Below are positions 35,440 to 50,047 of a stretch of 64,000 nt of DNA, one piece after another. Below the pieces are notes generated by a model. That model did not search any database. It was not told the origin of the DNA and saw nothing but the letters and a program-made list of their open reading frames with translations. The translations under genes were made by a program, and so were the position numbers. Numbering within the stretch: position 1 is the stretch's first letter; each line of letters begins with the position of its first letter. Where the stretch lies: assembly GCF_017591435.1 (NCBI RefSeq), contig NC_059279.1, positions 2,850,001-2,914,000 of the forward strand, read 5' to 3'. The stretch comes from Portunus trituberculatus. Taxonomy: Eukaryota > Arthropoda > Malacostraca > Decapoda > Portunidae.

Positions 35440-35484
<45 letters not shown>
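35440..35484. repeat. (CTA)n microsatellite
   Basis: Pure ACT units, followed by a C/T-rich degenerate zone to 35620. Confidence 0.93.
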
Positions 35485-35485
<1 letters not shown>

Positions 35486-35748
35486 TGTCTCTAGTCTTAT
35501 AAACTTTTCCTCTTCTTCTTCTTCCTCTATATCTTCTACTCTTACTCCTACAATTATTCCTGCTACTATTACTCCTCTCCCTCCTACTACAGCTGCTACT
35601 ACTACGCCTCTAGACTTACAAAGGACGAGGGAGTGGTCTGGAGCATACTAATTTCATATTAAAATTATTCTTTTCCTCTTCTTCCTCTTTCTCTCAAATT
35701 TTTGCTTATATTTTCACCACTCCTCCTTCTCCTCTTCCTCCAACTCCT

Positions 35749-35949
<201 letters not shown>

Positions 35950-36652
35950 CCATAGCTTCCACTCGCACAAAGGCAGAGTGAGGAGCAGAGAATACCAGCT
36001 GTCGGGGTGAAGGAATTGCGGCGTCATGGGGGAGGGAGGCGCGGGGCGGGGCGGGGCGGGGCGAGAGGCAAACAGACTATTCAGTATACAAACATAATGA
36101 ATGAATTGAACTTCATGCAATAACTGTTGACTGCCGGAGAGGGGCACTTGTGAATAGACAGACAGACAGACAGACAGAAAGACATGAGTAATATTTCAAG
36201 ACCTTTCCGGTAATATTGGACTTTCCTTCACTGTCTCTACGTTGTGGCACTTTTTAATCGACCTTTTTTCTACTAGTTTCCTTTGGCCTTAATTAAAAAC
36301 ATTAGGCAATTAAGAAAACAGTAAAAAAAGGGATATTTATAGTACTTCCTGACAAATGAGGAATAACGTGTGTGACCTTTGTGTTGTGAAACTGAATGAC
36401 CTGCAGAAAGGGCAATGAGAAGGTCAGTGCGGGGAATTTCAGACGCAGTTAAAGGTCAGACAAATAAGGAAAAAAATAAACAGGAGCGGAACGAATAGAA
36501 AAGGCAACAAAGAGTAACTAATTAATGAGATGTAGAGATAAGCAGGAGGTTCAGGTGGATGTGAAGGCAAAATACACACAAAATTACCTCTTTCCCTTAC
36601 TCTTCCTTCAAATTCCTTATTTTTCTCACTCTCCCTGCATGATACTTCTCCA

Positions 36653-36818
<166 letters not shown>

Positions 36819-37129
36819 TACACACACAGACACGCACATCTTCCCCTCCTCTCCCTTTCACACACAAATTTCCTCCCCTCTCTTTTATCTATAAGAGGGG
36901 AAAAATGATCAAGAACAACATAAAACGAAAAAAAAGACCCACTTAGCTACCAGTCCCCTTGCAGGTCTGAGAGAATTAGCCCCACCCAAAAAAAAGAGGG
37001 ATAAATGTCCTGAAACCTCCCTGTAAAATGAAGTGAAGTCTGTGGGAAAATGGAGACACAGAAGCAGGTAGGGAGCTCCAGAGTTGCTCCTTCACACTAA
37101 ATTACACCTGACTTTAGACATTATGGAGA

Positions 37130-37300
37130 CTACAGTTCAAACGGGTCATTTTTTCTAATAATAATTTGTTTGCCCTTGTTAGTTCTCCCTCTTGCATAAA
37201 AAAAATCGCTAACTCTATTGATTTGTAAGGGAACTGGCAATCAAGTGGGGCTTTTTTAAAAATTTTGGTTACCCTTGGTCAGCTTTCCCTTTTGCATAAG
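37130..37300 (+). mobile_element. LINE-type 3' tail fragments
   Basis: TTTGCCCTTGTTAGTTCTCC and TTACCCTTGGTCAGCTTTCC, each followed by CTTGCATAA or TTTGCATAA, match the tail at 15105-15135 and 23115-23150. They appear as two partial copies. Confidence 0.5.
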
Positions 37301-37304
37301 AGGA

Positions 37305-37371
37305 GGAAGAGGAGGAGGAGGAGGAGGAGGAGGAGGAGGAGGAGGAGGAGGAGGAGGAGGAGGAGGAGGAG
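37305..37371. repeat. (GGA)n microsatellite
   Basis: Pure AGG units directly after the LINE-type tail, which may have seeded them. Confidence 0.95.
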
Positions 37372-37650
37372 GGAGGAGGGTGTTTGGATTCTCAGTTGGT
37401 GGCCAAAGATGGTTGATAATATTAAAAAAAAATGAGAGAGAGAGACAGACTTCCTACAGCATCTAAGCCTCCTAGTCTCCCAGCATCTCCCAGCTGAGTG
37501 TCGGCTCCTCAGGTGGTGCGTTATGGGGTGCAGATCCTGTTATGGGGTGAGAAGGCGGTATAAGCTCACGCGCCACCAGGTAAGGAGGGTGTGTTGATAA
37601 CTGTGAGGGGAAAAGTTTCATCAAGGGTGAAACTATTGCTCTCCCTAACT

Positions 37651-37656
<6 letters not shown>

Positions 37657-37703
<47 letters not shown>
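37657..37703. repeat. (GT)n microsatellite
   Basis: Pure GT run. Confidence 0.95.
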
Positions 37704-37705
<2 letters not shown>

Positions 37706-37764
37706 TGATTGGGTTTCTGTGTGTGTGAGAGAAAGGAGAAGAGTGTGAGAAAAAAAAACAGCGA

Positions 37765-37925
<161 letters not shown>

Positions 37926-38039
37926 ATACATCAATCAACAGTAATACACATAAATAAACCGGACGTGAAACAAACAAGTGCAGATTACAATACTAAAGCG
38001 TCACCTGTAACATTCCTGTGGTTCCTTAATAAATATAAT

Positions 38040-38087
38040 TACCACCATCACCACCACCACCACCACCACCACCACCACCACCACCAC
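38040..38087. repeat. (CAC)n microsatellite
   Basis: CAC triplets, about 48 bp. Confidence 0.93.
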
Positions 38088-38715
38088 CCTTCTCTTCCTC
38101 CTCACTTCACTCCTCACTCCTCACGCTCCTTCTGTCATTTCATCATTCATTTCTTTCCTTATTCTCTGCTACATCTCTCTCATTCCTTCATTTTGTTCCC
38201 ACACGTTTTTACTCCCAGTTTTTCTTTCTTTCCTTCCTTACTCTCTCCTACGCCACTCTCATTCCTTCACTTTGTTCTCCACACGTTTCTATTCTTCCTT
38301 TCTCTTTCTATCTCTTCAATCTCCTTACCTTTTTTTTTTTCTCTCTATCGTTCAGTTTTTTCCTCTTTGAAGCTTCACTCTTCTTTACACTTCCCTCCTC
38401 CACCTCTGCCTCCTTTTTTCTCCTCTTCAGGCGTGAGATAAGAGCAAGAAACAGCAGGTATTCTTTCCCCCTCGCCAAGCACGTGTTAACATCAAGATCC
38501 CCAAACCTCAGCCTTCTAAAACCCACAAGAACAAAGAGACGCAAATTCCTTCAATACCCCGAGGGACTTCCACCCTTACGCTGTCTTGTGGAAACTCTGG
38601 ATTAAGGAGGCTGAACTTCTAGATAAAGTCAAGGTTTCAGTGGAATGGATGAGTGCAGTGTCTCGGGTAAACTGAATTGTGTGTGCTTGAAGGAAACACG
38701 AAAACTTGAGTATCT

Positions 38716-38821
<106 letters not shown>

Positions 38822-38838
38822 GTCAGTCTATTATGCGC

Positions 38839-39052
38839 CATATTCAGAAACTTTTCCCTCTCTCATCACGACCATTTTCAAAGACCACAGAGACGATTAG
38901 CCGAGTTCTAAAGAGTGTTTGTACTATTGATAATGCAGAAAACTTGATAACACGTCACTAGAATTACATAAACACTCTTAAAAACCCGTGTAACTTCAAC
39001 TAGAACCCTTTGAAAATAGTGAAGGTGTAGCGCGGAAGTATTTCAGAGTATG
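38839..39052 (+). mobile_element. MITE family B, copy 2
   Basis: The ends CATATTCAGAAA and TTTCAGAGTATG are inverted repeats. The inner arms ACCATTTTCAAAG and CTTTGAAAATAGTG are a second inverted pair. 214 bp, non-coding, and nearly the same length as the copy at 7858. Confidence 0.7.
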
Positions 39053-39510
39053 TGCCTATATGCAGACGTCGGCCTGACAGAAGGAGGGACGGTGCAGGAG
39101 GAGCGGCAGGTACAGGTACAGACGGAAGGTTACTTAGACAAGGAGGGACACCGTTACCGCGCCATCCCACGCACCACTTGTCACGGTGATGGCGGGAGAG
39201 GCGGCAGGGAAGGGGAGGGAACGGGAAGGGATGAGAGGGTTGGGAGAGAGGCAGAGGGGACGGATGATGAATTAGTGAAGGAGTGACAAGGTTGTTCCTC
39301 TGAATGAAGTGACATTTACTATTCACATCCACGCACTACACAATAAACCAACAAAGAATGCATTTTCCATCATCACAAACATTGAATACGCTTGTTAACA
39401 TCATAATCAGGTTCTACATTGACCACAGTTCACGACTACACACTCCTTGAATCCCTGTCGTTGTCCTGAAAGGAGAATAAAAGTTCCTGTCATCTTTTTA
39501 CGTTTTCTTC

Positions 39511-40599
39511 ATGATCCCTTGGGCTGAGAAGGCGATGTTGGAAGTGGTGGCGGTGTGGGTGTGTGCTGACGTCGTGGCCCTCACCGCATCACCAAGGCGG
39601 GGCGGCTGGCTGGTGATGCTCCTCATGCTGTTGCTAGGAATGGTCTGCAAAATCACCCTTGCAGGACTCTTCATCCTGACATACTTGCAGGGCACGCCAC
39701 GCAGCTTCAGGCGCTCCAAAGGTACCTCCAGGCTCTTGACACCTTCCCGCTCCTTCCGCCTGATGCTGAGGACGATGGCGGTGGCAGCTGAGCGGAGGAC
39801 CGGGAAGCTTCCAGATGTAATGGCGGAGTTGGCGCTCTTATGGCATTTGGAGGTGGTGGACGGCAGGCTGGTGGATTCTCAGCTGACCACCGAGAACCTG
39901 CTGGGGGAGGGAGCGTTCGGCCGCGTGTACCACCTGGACGTGGCCAATGTGGAGGCTCCGGTGTGCATCAAAGTGGCGAAAGATCCACAAAACGAGAACT
40001 TCCTGCAGGAGATCCGTAACCTGCGGCGTGTGGTGGGAGTGGAAGGGGTGCCGCGGGTGGTGGCGATCAGCAGGGCACCGGAGGGCTTCATTATGACCAT
40101 GCACGGGCGCCGGACCCTCGAGAGCTGGCTGATGATCTGGGGGAAGGCAAGGCCGCGGGAGAGGGAGGTGGCGAGTGTGCTCCATAAACTGTGCGCTATT
40201 ATGACCAACCTACACGCCCTCCGAGTCTGCCACAATGACCTGAAGGGCGACAACGTGACGGTGGAGGTGGACAGGACTCAGAAGAGGAGGAAGAGATGGG
40301 CCACGTGTAAGGTCACTCTGCTGGACTTCGCTATGCTGACTAACTACGGGGAGCATCCTTCGGGGGTCCAGGGAGTCATGTTCCCCCCGCACAACGACCC
40401 GGGGCTCATGAGGAAGGAAAGAGCGTGTTCTGAGGCCACCGATGTGTTCTCCATGGGTTACCTCCTCCACCGCGCCCTGCCGCTCCTCACCTCGCATCGC
40501 CAGAGTGTCGAGGAGTGCAGCCAGAGAGCAATGGGCGCCTTTCACTTGAGACCGTCCTTCGCTGAGGTGGAAAAGGTGCTCAGGGACGCCCAAAAGTAA
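39511..40599 (+). CDS. Membrane-anchored protein-kinase-like protein, intronless
   Basis: A single uninterrupted frame of 362 codons. An in-frame TAA sits 33 nt upstream of the ATG, so Met1 is the first available start. Residues 33-58 are strongly hydrophobic (LVMLLMLLLGMVCK and on), a probable membrane anchor. The kinase fold follows: glycine loop GEGAFGRVY at 132-140, ATP-binding Lys in CIKVAK (154), probable helix-C Glu in FLQEIRN (167), catalytic loop HNDLKGDN at 241-248 (HRD read as HND, Asp, Lys and Asn kept), metal-binding LDFA at 271-274 (DFG read as DFA), and the DVFSMG helix at 311-316 with a late Arg at 348. The activation segment is short and no clear APE is seen. Residues needed for phosphotransfer are present, so activity is possible. 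It lies antisense inside the 33031-44013 intron of the espin/forked model. No intron suggests retroposition or an expanded single-exon family. Substrate unknown. Confidence 0.85.
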   Translation: MIPWAEKAMLEVVAVWVCADVVALTASPRRGGWLVMLLMLLLGMVCKITLAGLFILTYLQGTPRSFRRSKGTSRLLTPSRSFRLMLRTMAVAAERRTGKLPDVMAELALLWHLEVVDGRLVDSQLTTENLLGEGAFGRVYHLDVANVEAPVCIKVAKDPQNENFLQEIRNLRRVVGVEGVPRVVAISRAPEGFIMTMHGRRTLESWLMIWGKARPREREVASVLHKLCAIMTNLHALRVCHNDLKGDNVTVEVDRTQKRRKRWATCKVTLLDFAMLTNYGEHPSGVQGVMFPPHNDPGLMRKERACSEATDVFSMGYLLHRALPLLTSHRQSVEECSQRAMGAFHLRPSFAEVEKVLRDAQK

Positions 40600-40688
40600 A
40601 GATAACAATGATTTCACCTTCGACTTGCCAGTGTTCTTCATTATGCCTTGTCACACATGCATTGAAGTCTAAACAGTATATTGAGTTT

Positions 40689-40692
<4 letters not shown>

Positions 40693-40735
<43 letters not shown>
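40693..40735. repeat. (CT)n microsatellite
   Basis: Pure CT run in the presumed 3' region of the kinase gene. A CTC-rich tract follows at 40813-40935. Confidence 0.95.
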
Positions 40736-40736
<1 letters not shown>

Positions 40737-41399
40737 GGAAAACAAAACCCACGCAGTTACAACAATACAGTGGTGGATGGTGAGGGTGCCTATTAGTTCT
40801 GCAAGCGGCGCATCTCCTCCTCCTCCTCCTCCTCTTCTTCCTCCTCCTCCTCCTCCTTGCACTTCTCCCCCACCTCCGCTCCTCACCCTCCAGCCTGATT
40901 CGCCTCCTCCTCCTCCCCCTCCTCTTGTCTTCTTCCTCGTATACCAACTGCTGCGCCATCTGGCCTTGTGAGATCAAGTTCCTCCGGGCAAAGCGAGACC
41001 CGGGAAGCGGAGAGATGAACGGAGGGATGAGCGGCGAGACAAAGAAGGATGTGAGAACCGAAACTATACATAAACGGGGAGAACTCAGAGGAAACGTGCG
41101 TATTTGAGGTATGTAAGGTTAAGTGTTCGAGGTATTAGTGGTATTTTGGTGTTTTTTTTCCCCTTTTAGTGGTTAATATAAGTATAAAAAAGTAGAAATT
41201 TGAGAAGTGTTTAATTTGGATATGGAAGGTGTGTTTTCGAGATAATAGTGTTTTTTTTTTTTGTGTGTGTGTGTGTGTCTTATTGGTTACTGGTTACACA
41301 GATGCAGAAAAACTGGGGTACTTTCGGCCAAATGGAAAGTAGATGGTTTTGAATATTCCAGTTAAAGAAGTGTTTTTCTTTCATCGTTCCCTCATACTA

Positions 41400-42100
41400 C
41401 ACATACACAGGTACAAAGCAGACACCTAGAATACCTGACGCCAATAAGTTAAAGGTAAATACAAATACAAGATGACTCAAGGTGATAATATTTCCTCGTC
41501 TCATTTAATACACTTAGAATGTAGAAAAAACTAAATCATGGAAGCCAATTAATAAAAGGTACACAGAAATGCAAAGGTGAATCAATGAAGTTATTTCTCA
41601 TCTCGCCCCTTCTTAATATCTCACATAGACAGTAGAGATCATAAGAAACCAGAGAAGCTGAGGTTAATTTCTTATAGGTAAATAGATATCCAAAGTAAGT
41701 CAATGCAGTTATTTCTCATCTCGACCCTTCTTAATATCTCACATGGCCAGTAGAAAGCATTGAAAACAAGAGTAGCTGATGCAAGTTTTTTGAAAGTAAA
41801 TAGAAATGCAAGATAAGTAAAAGCAGTTATTTCTCATCACGTTCCTCCTTCCTCATATAGACAGTAGGAAGCATAGGAGAGAAAGATAACTGAGGCAAAT
41901 GTCTTGAAGGTAAATAGAAATGCAAGATAAGTCAAAGCTGTTATTTCTCATCACATTCCTTCTTCCTGACAGTAGAAAGCATATAGAAAGAAAGGTAGAT
42001 AAAAATACAAGATAGATTAAGGCAGTTATTCCTAGAGAGACGAACCTTAAGCAAATTTCTTAAAGGTAAATAGAAATGCGAGATGAGTCAAGGTGAAGGT
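41400..42100. repeat. Degenerate tandem repeat, unit about 120 bp
   Basis: About six units share AAGGTAAATAGAAATGCAAG, GTCAATGCAGTTATTTCTCA, TCTCGACCCTTCTTAATATC, TCACATAGACAGTAGAAAGC and ..GAAAACAAGAGTAGCTGA... Later units are shortened by deletion. Confidence 0.8.
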
Positions 42101-42749
42101 ATCTATTTTTCCGCCTCGTCACCAGCTCCAAGACTTTCGCCACTCGTGCATCTGCATAAACGCTTGTAATCTCAAAGGAAGGGCATCGATCTTTTGGTTT
42201 CTCCTTGCGTGACGCGTAGATGACGTGTGAACTGCGCTAATTGACCGAGACAATGAAAAATGAAGGCATAAAAAAGGTGTTCCAGATGGTTGGCGGGAAG
42301 AGAAAAGACGTCAATAACATTTTGCAAGACACGAAACACAAAAGATATAAGAAACAATACCGAGAGATGAACTTGAGAGGGGAAAAAGAGAGAAAAATAA
42401 CATCGTGACTTTGCGTAGGTTGAAACGGGGAGCCCAGAACACCTGCCTCATCTTAATTAATCCCAGCACAGGTGTTTCTTGCTCAGGTAGACAATACGTT
42501 GACCGATCTTTGTATTTCTTAGTGCAGGATAACACGTGCCATTTAATTTCCTTGCTGACGCATTTATAAACCATTCGGTGCTGTTAGTCGTGTTCTTATT
42601 AGTGTAATTACTCTCGTCCTTGTCGTCGTCGCTCTCATTATTGTTCTAATCGTAATTGTTATTGTTACTCTGTTTGTGTATCTGTTTTTCTACTGTTAAG
42701 ATTAACATTTCTATTATCGTCATCGTTATTAACATTATCACCAGTAGTG

Positions 42750-42750
<1 letters not shown>

Positions 42751-42797
<47 letters not shown>

Positions 42798-42801
42798 GTA
42801 T

Positions 42802-42867
<66 letters not shown>
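42751..42867. repeat. (ATT)n then (AGT)n array
   Basis: ATT units at 42751-42796 switch to AGT at 42797-42867. Confidence 0.97.
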
Positions 42868-43420
42868 CAATAAAAGTATACACCAACATTAATATGACTA
42901 CAAAAACTGAAAAAAAAGACATAAAAAAAAAAAGAAAGATTTACAGAACCACCTTCCGTATTCCACACAAACTCGTAGAAGAAACCTCCCATGACGAATA
43001 AGCCTTTTAGCATCCTCGTTATTCCCTCCCTCACTCCTCACTCCCTCCTGCTTCCTTCCTATACACCGAACCGCGCTACAGGAAAGGGGAAACTTGAGGT
43101 AAACATAGAAAAAAATCATAGGTAGCGGGAAACACTTGCTTTGCCAACGGTACCACCAAGTCACACTAAACCAGTTTGCTTTCTGGTCCTTCGTCTGTTG
43201 ATTATCTGCGTCGTGGCCTGAAGGGGGAAATTATCTGATAGGCGGTAAAGTGGTGGTGATGGAGGGTGAAGGAGGCGATGCGAGGTCTGGTGTGGTGATG
43301 GTGGTAATGCATAGACAGTGGTCGTATGGTGGTTGGTTTAGATATGCATAGGTGGTTCCTTGGTTGTATACATAATGAATTAATAGACATATAGATATAA
43401 TGGTGTATATTTGAGGTATA

Positions 43421-43427
43421 CTACTAT

Positions 43428-43459
<32 letters not shown>

Positions 43460-43495
43460 TTATACTACTACTACTTTCTTTCGCTCTCTCTCTCT

Positions 43496-43592
<97 letters not shown>
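43421..43592. repeat. (CTA)n array with CT interruption
   Basis: Two CTA stretches at 43421-43474 and 43497-43592 flank a short CT run. Confidence 0.95.
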
Positions 43593-44013
43593 AATCTAAT
43601 CTATATGTCCCTTATTCATTCAGTTCCTTCATTGGTTTTCCCATCGCATAGGTAATTTCCCTTCAGCTCTCGAACCTTTCTGAATCTCCTTTTCAAACCG
43701 AGATAAAGAGAAAAAGAGAGAGCGTTAAATCTTCTCCTTTTTCTGTACACTTTCTACCTGTATGCAATGAAAAGTCATGCGAGAAAACAACAGAATAACG
43801 AGCACTGTTTTCTCTCGTCGACGCTTTTAAGACCAACATGTAAATAAAAAAAAAAAGGAGAGAGAGATGAAGAAGTAGAAGAAGAAAGGAGGTAACGTGT
43901 AAGAACGTATAAAAGGATAGAGGATTAATCTGATCGCCTCCAGCAGTACCAGAAGGCGGCGACTTAATAAGGATGTGCCTTGTGGCTTTAACCGCAGAAG
44001 GAAGCTCCCTCAC

Positions 44014-45218
44014 CTGGTATTGGCTTGAGTGGCGGCTGTGGGTGAGTCCTCTGGTGGCGGAGGGGTTGTGATCTCTGACCGTGACCTCTGAACCCCTTCC
44101 TGTGTCCCGTCACGCCCCGGACACCCACTAGACCTACACCCGTTCTTGCGTTCCCTTAATGGGCTCTCCGCTTCATCGCTGGTCGCCGAGAGGTTGGAGT
44201 CTGTGAGGTCAGAGCTGAGGGCGGGGTCAAGCACGGAGGAGTAGGTGGGGTTGGAAGGGAGGGACTTGGGGAAGAGGGGGGAGGGCGTGGCAAGGCCTGC
44301 TTCCCTCTTCACCAGGCCGAAGTCACTGGCTGTCAGCGTCCCCTTCATGTTGAAGGAGTGAGTGGTGAGGTCGACCGGCTGAGTTAACTCCCCAGCGCCT
44401 CTTCTCTTGTTCCTGGCTGGCAGCGGCGGCGCCACCAGCTCGTATCCGTCATCCTCATCCTCGTTCTCGCTGTTCCGGGAGTGCAGCGAGTCGCCATCTA
44501 TGCTGCTGCTGCTGCTGCTGCTGAGGACGTCGCGCAGTACGGCCACCGCCTCGCGCTCCTCCCAGCTGGTGATGGAGCGGTTGGTCTCCCTGCGGCCCAG
44601 GCTGTGGCGGGACAGGCGAAGGGAGACCTGCGGCTTAATCCCAAGTTCTGGGGGCGGCGCGTCTGGAGGGAAGGCAGTGATGGACCTCATGGAGCGGCGC
44701 GCCTTCGCCTTGAAGGAACTGGAGCTGCGCAGCGAGACTCTCCCCTCGGAGCCTCGGGAGAACGAGTTTGCACGGAACGCCTTGCTCTGCTTGGGCGATG
44801 GGAAAGAGTGGAGTGACGTCCTGAGGGTCGCAGAGCGCCTCACTCCCACGTGGGAGTCTTTGTTGTAGTAGTTGGAATAGTAGCCAGGCTTGACCGACGT
44901 GAAAATCTCGCGGTGGATGCACACTCCATTACATGATTTGTTCTTGTAATTACACAGGTAACACTCGCCGTGTCGAAAGGAATGTGCGCGCTGCAAGTTT
45001 CTTAGGGCGTCTGCTACAAACACTCCAGGCCGGCGTGGCTTCCGAGGAGGAGAGCGCCCCCCTTTACTGCTGCGGCGCCTCGCAGAGAGCGCAGATAACA
45101 CTGACAGGGCGGAGTGTCTCTTCTGGCGGTACAGGGAAGAGTCACGGATGTCCCCGACGGCGGCCAAATCCACCACGTTGACGCAAGTGTTGCTGGAGAC
45201 ACTCAAGAGGCAGCCCAT
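44014..45218 (-). CDS. Candidate alternative 5' exon of the espin/forked gene, MGCLLS N-terminus
   Basis: From ATG at 45218 the minus strand is open for 401 codons plus two bases, ending at a donor AATACCAG|GTGAGG at 44013. An in-frame TGA lies upstream at 45251-45249. The protein starts MGCLLS. Gly2 with Ser6 is a typical N-myristoylation signal, and Cys3 a likely palmitoylation site. At 83-102 lies HGECYLC..C..C.H, Cys spacing 2, 6 and 3 residues, possibly metal binding. The middle (130-250) is basic and Ser/Arg-rich. An acidic patch ENEDEDDGYE (251-260) precedes a PPLPAR SH3-type motif at 264-269. Proline-rich PPPP lies near 386-389. The phase-2 donor fits the phase-2 acceptor at 33030, giving an in-frame joint. 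Insect forked has several N-terminal isoforms, so an alternative first exon is plausible. It could instead belong to an unrelated gene. Confidence 0.68.
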
Positions 45219-46650
45219 GAGGGGGGGGTCGCGGGGCGGGAGCCGGGGTCATAGCAACACAAGGCAACAGATCTCAGTGCGAGGACGCGTCGCAAAGGTC
45301 ACCGAGGAGCACGTGCAGGACAGCGGTGTGGTGGTGGTGGTGGTGGTGGTGGCCTCTGGGTGTGTCCGCAATGAGGGAGTCTCTTCACCGCGCCCTGCTG
45401 TTACACAGGCTAATGGAGGTAATAGTCTTGCGAAACTCCGTCAGAAGGAGAGGGACAGCTGCTACAGCCTGGCCAAGTATAGAATAAAGCATAAATCCCC
45501 GTGCAGCACTCCGTTATGTTAAACCAACGCTAACAAAACAGGAGAGCGCGGGGCCTTGGGAGGGTGTTCGCACCGGTTGTGACGGGCGGCGGCCGTCAGC
45601 TGGGTGCCGCAGGGGAAGTTGTTGGGACCATACGGTAAAATGTTTTCTGGAGAGCTTCGGTGGCCGATTACGGTGGCGATGCGAGGACAGGGAGCCGTCA
45701 ACACACCTCGGCGAGATGCAACACACAGCAAACTCTTACTGTGCAGGTTGCCACCATGCAGACACGCAGACAAATACACTACGTGCAGTGGGACGGAAGG
45801 AAAATCATGGTAAATACAAGTCACATTAATCCTTGACTCGCCCACAACAGCTCCACGCCGCCCTTGTGTGCGTGAGGGGGACGGGGAGCCACAGGGGAGG
45901 CTTGCGCTGAGGGAGGAAGGGTTGGACTGCCTTCTCGTCACGCCACACCAGCGCCGGAAGCAGGCAGGCAGGTGGGAGGTGCGGCCGGTCACTCCGTAAC
46001 TGATGGCACCCTGTTGTTGTTACACGTCCCTTGTGTCACGTTCATCCCAGCCAGGCGCCAGAGTTACTCCATGTGCAAAGCTTTGTCTCCTTCACCTCCC
46101 GCGCCTCTCCTCAGGCTTGCCGCAGGATCAAGCGGGTGAGCGGCGACCTGAGCCAATCACTGAACGACGTGATTCCCCAGAGGCGCCTCGACCTTCCCCG
46201 TGAGTCACGTTGCTGCACAAAGCACTACTGTCACCCTCCAGGCACAGCTCCAGGAGACACGCACCGCGCCGCGCACACCTCGCTACCGCCCGAGAGAATG
46301 AGAGAGGGAGAGTGTGAGTGTGAGCGGGGGAACCCAGACCACCACCCACTACCTGGCCGCGCTACAGACAGACTGGCAGCCAGCAGTTTACCAAGCCCCG
46401 CCCCCCCCGTCCCCCATCTCCGGCCATCCTTCTTCCCCCACCTCACACAGCAGGCTGCCCTCCCCTCCCTTGAAATCCCCGCCCACTGCCGCCCATCCCG
46501 CGCATGCCAGGGGTACGTGATGCCTAGAAAGAGGAAATTGTATCAAAACAGAGTCAACCGAAGAGGAAAGAGCAAAAGAAATCTTGAGTTTTCCGCGAAA
46601 AGAAAAAGAAAAAAAAAACAAAGTAAAGCGACCGAAGATTCTTGCTGAAA
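45219..46650 (-). promoter_or_regulatory. GC-rich region upstream of the MGCLLS exon
   Basis: This stretch is markedly richer in GC and CpG than the flanking DNA and lies directly upstream of the start at 45218, as expected for a 5' UTR and promoter. I see no unmistakable TATA box. Several open frames cross it on both strands, but none shows recognisable motifs, so I treat them as by-products of the base composition. Confidence 0.35.
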
Positions 46651-48005
<1,355 letters not shown>

Positions 48006-48217
48006 TTTATTACGTTTACTGATGATCTTTGCACTTTTTAAAGAATGTTAGAACAAATGTTTTCTCGAAGCAGGAAGGTTTATCAGCAAGCTAGATATCA
48101 ATTTTATGACAAGACCAAACACAAAAGACAATCAAAGAGACCAGTTCCTTGTAAAAATTTCTTCATATTACAAAAAGAAGACAGCTCAAGACACGTGCAT
48201 GTGTGAGTGTGTTTGTG

Positions 48218-48711
<494 letters not shown>

Positions 48712-48712
48712 T

Positions 48713-48935
48713 TATTCACCACGGTCGTCTGCTGGTTACCCAGGCAGCCTTTCCCCTACGGAGAGAGTTCAGAGCTCGTAGTGACCGATCTTCGGGTAGG
48801 ACTGAGACCACATCACACACAAGATACACCGGGAAAGCGAGGCCACAACCACTTGAGTTACATCCCGTACCTATTTATTGCTAGGTGAACAGGGTCACAC
48901 ATTAAGAGGCTTGGCCATTTTTTTTTTTTTTTTTG
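48713..48935 (-). mobile_element. tRNA-derived SINE, head-less copy
   Basis: It matches the body of the neighbouring SINE over about 200 bp (ACCGATCTTCGG-TAGGACTG, CCGGGAAAGCGAGGCCACAA, ATCCCGTACCTATTTA-TGC). It is cut at 48912, where a 16-bp poly-T replaces the tRNA-like head. Confidence 0.8.
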
Positions 48936-49331
48936 TGTTTGTGTGTGTGTGTGTGTGTTTGTGCGTGTGTGCACGCACAAACACATAATCACACGTGCAG
49001 AACATTATAGAACAAGAATACATACTTTCCACATCACTGACCACATTTTGAAACACACACTGAATTCTTTAATGTGATTGGCTAAAGTCACACAATCCTT
49101 GCACTCTGATTGGACACTCGACCGACAACCAGAGGGGCGAGAGTAACGGCAAGACAACACAAGTGGTACCGACCTTAATTACTCCTAGTCCGCAGATAAT
49201 TACGCCCACACCAGCTTTCTTTTTTGAGAAATTTTCACTAAGCATCTGTTTTTCATATGAGAGGATTAGTAGACCCACTCCCGACCACCTCGAGCAGAAC
49301 TGACAGTAGAGCGTTAGTGGTACTGGTCTTT

Positions 49332-49334
49332 GTG

Positions 49335-49414
<80 letters not shown>
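49332..49414. repeat. (GGT)n then (AGT)n array
   Basis: Short GGT stretch followed by about 70 bp of AGT. Confidence 0.95.
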
Positions 49415-49446
49415 TTTCGGATATTCCTTTTTGTTGTTCTTTTGGG

Positions 49447-49828
<382 letters not shown>

Positions 49829-50047
49829 CAGACACAGAGAGAGACAGAGAAAGACAATGAAACAGAGAAAGACAGAGAGACAGATAAAGAGAGCAAACAG
49901 AGAAAGAGAGAAAGAGAAAGAGAGATAAACTAACATCTGCAACATCACCTGGGTCACCTGCACGCACGCCGGGAGTCACACAACGAGGCAAGTCTAGGTA
50001 GTGAAATAATGGAACACAGAGCTCACTACCCCGCCTCTTCACCTCAC

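Noticed and set aside
37513..37579. Exon-like piece with AG acceptor, MGCRSC start and CAG|GTAAGG donor on the plus strand
   Set aside because: One frame has a stop, the other is only 19 codons from the ATG, and I find no matching exon. It could be an upstream exon of the kinase, but the in-frame TAA just before that start speaks against a coding join.
39838..40641. Minus-strand frames opposite the kinase
   Set aside because: Shadows of the GC-rich kinase coding strand.
45519..45992. 157-codon minus-strand frame just upstream of the MGCLLS exon
   Set aside because: Not in frame with the exon (an in-frame stop lies at 45249) and it has no recognisable domain; probably UTR.
46031..46648. 205-codon plus-strand frame upstream of the MGCLLS exon
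   Set aside because: GC-rich region with overlapping frames on both strands and no motif; more likely 5' UTR or promoter DNA.
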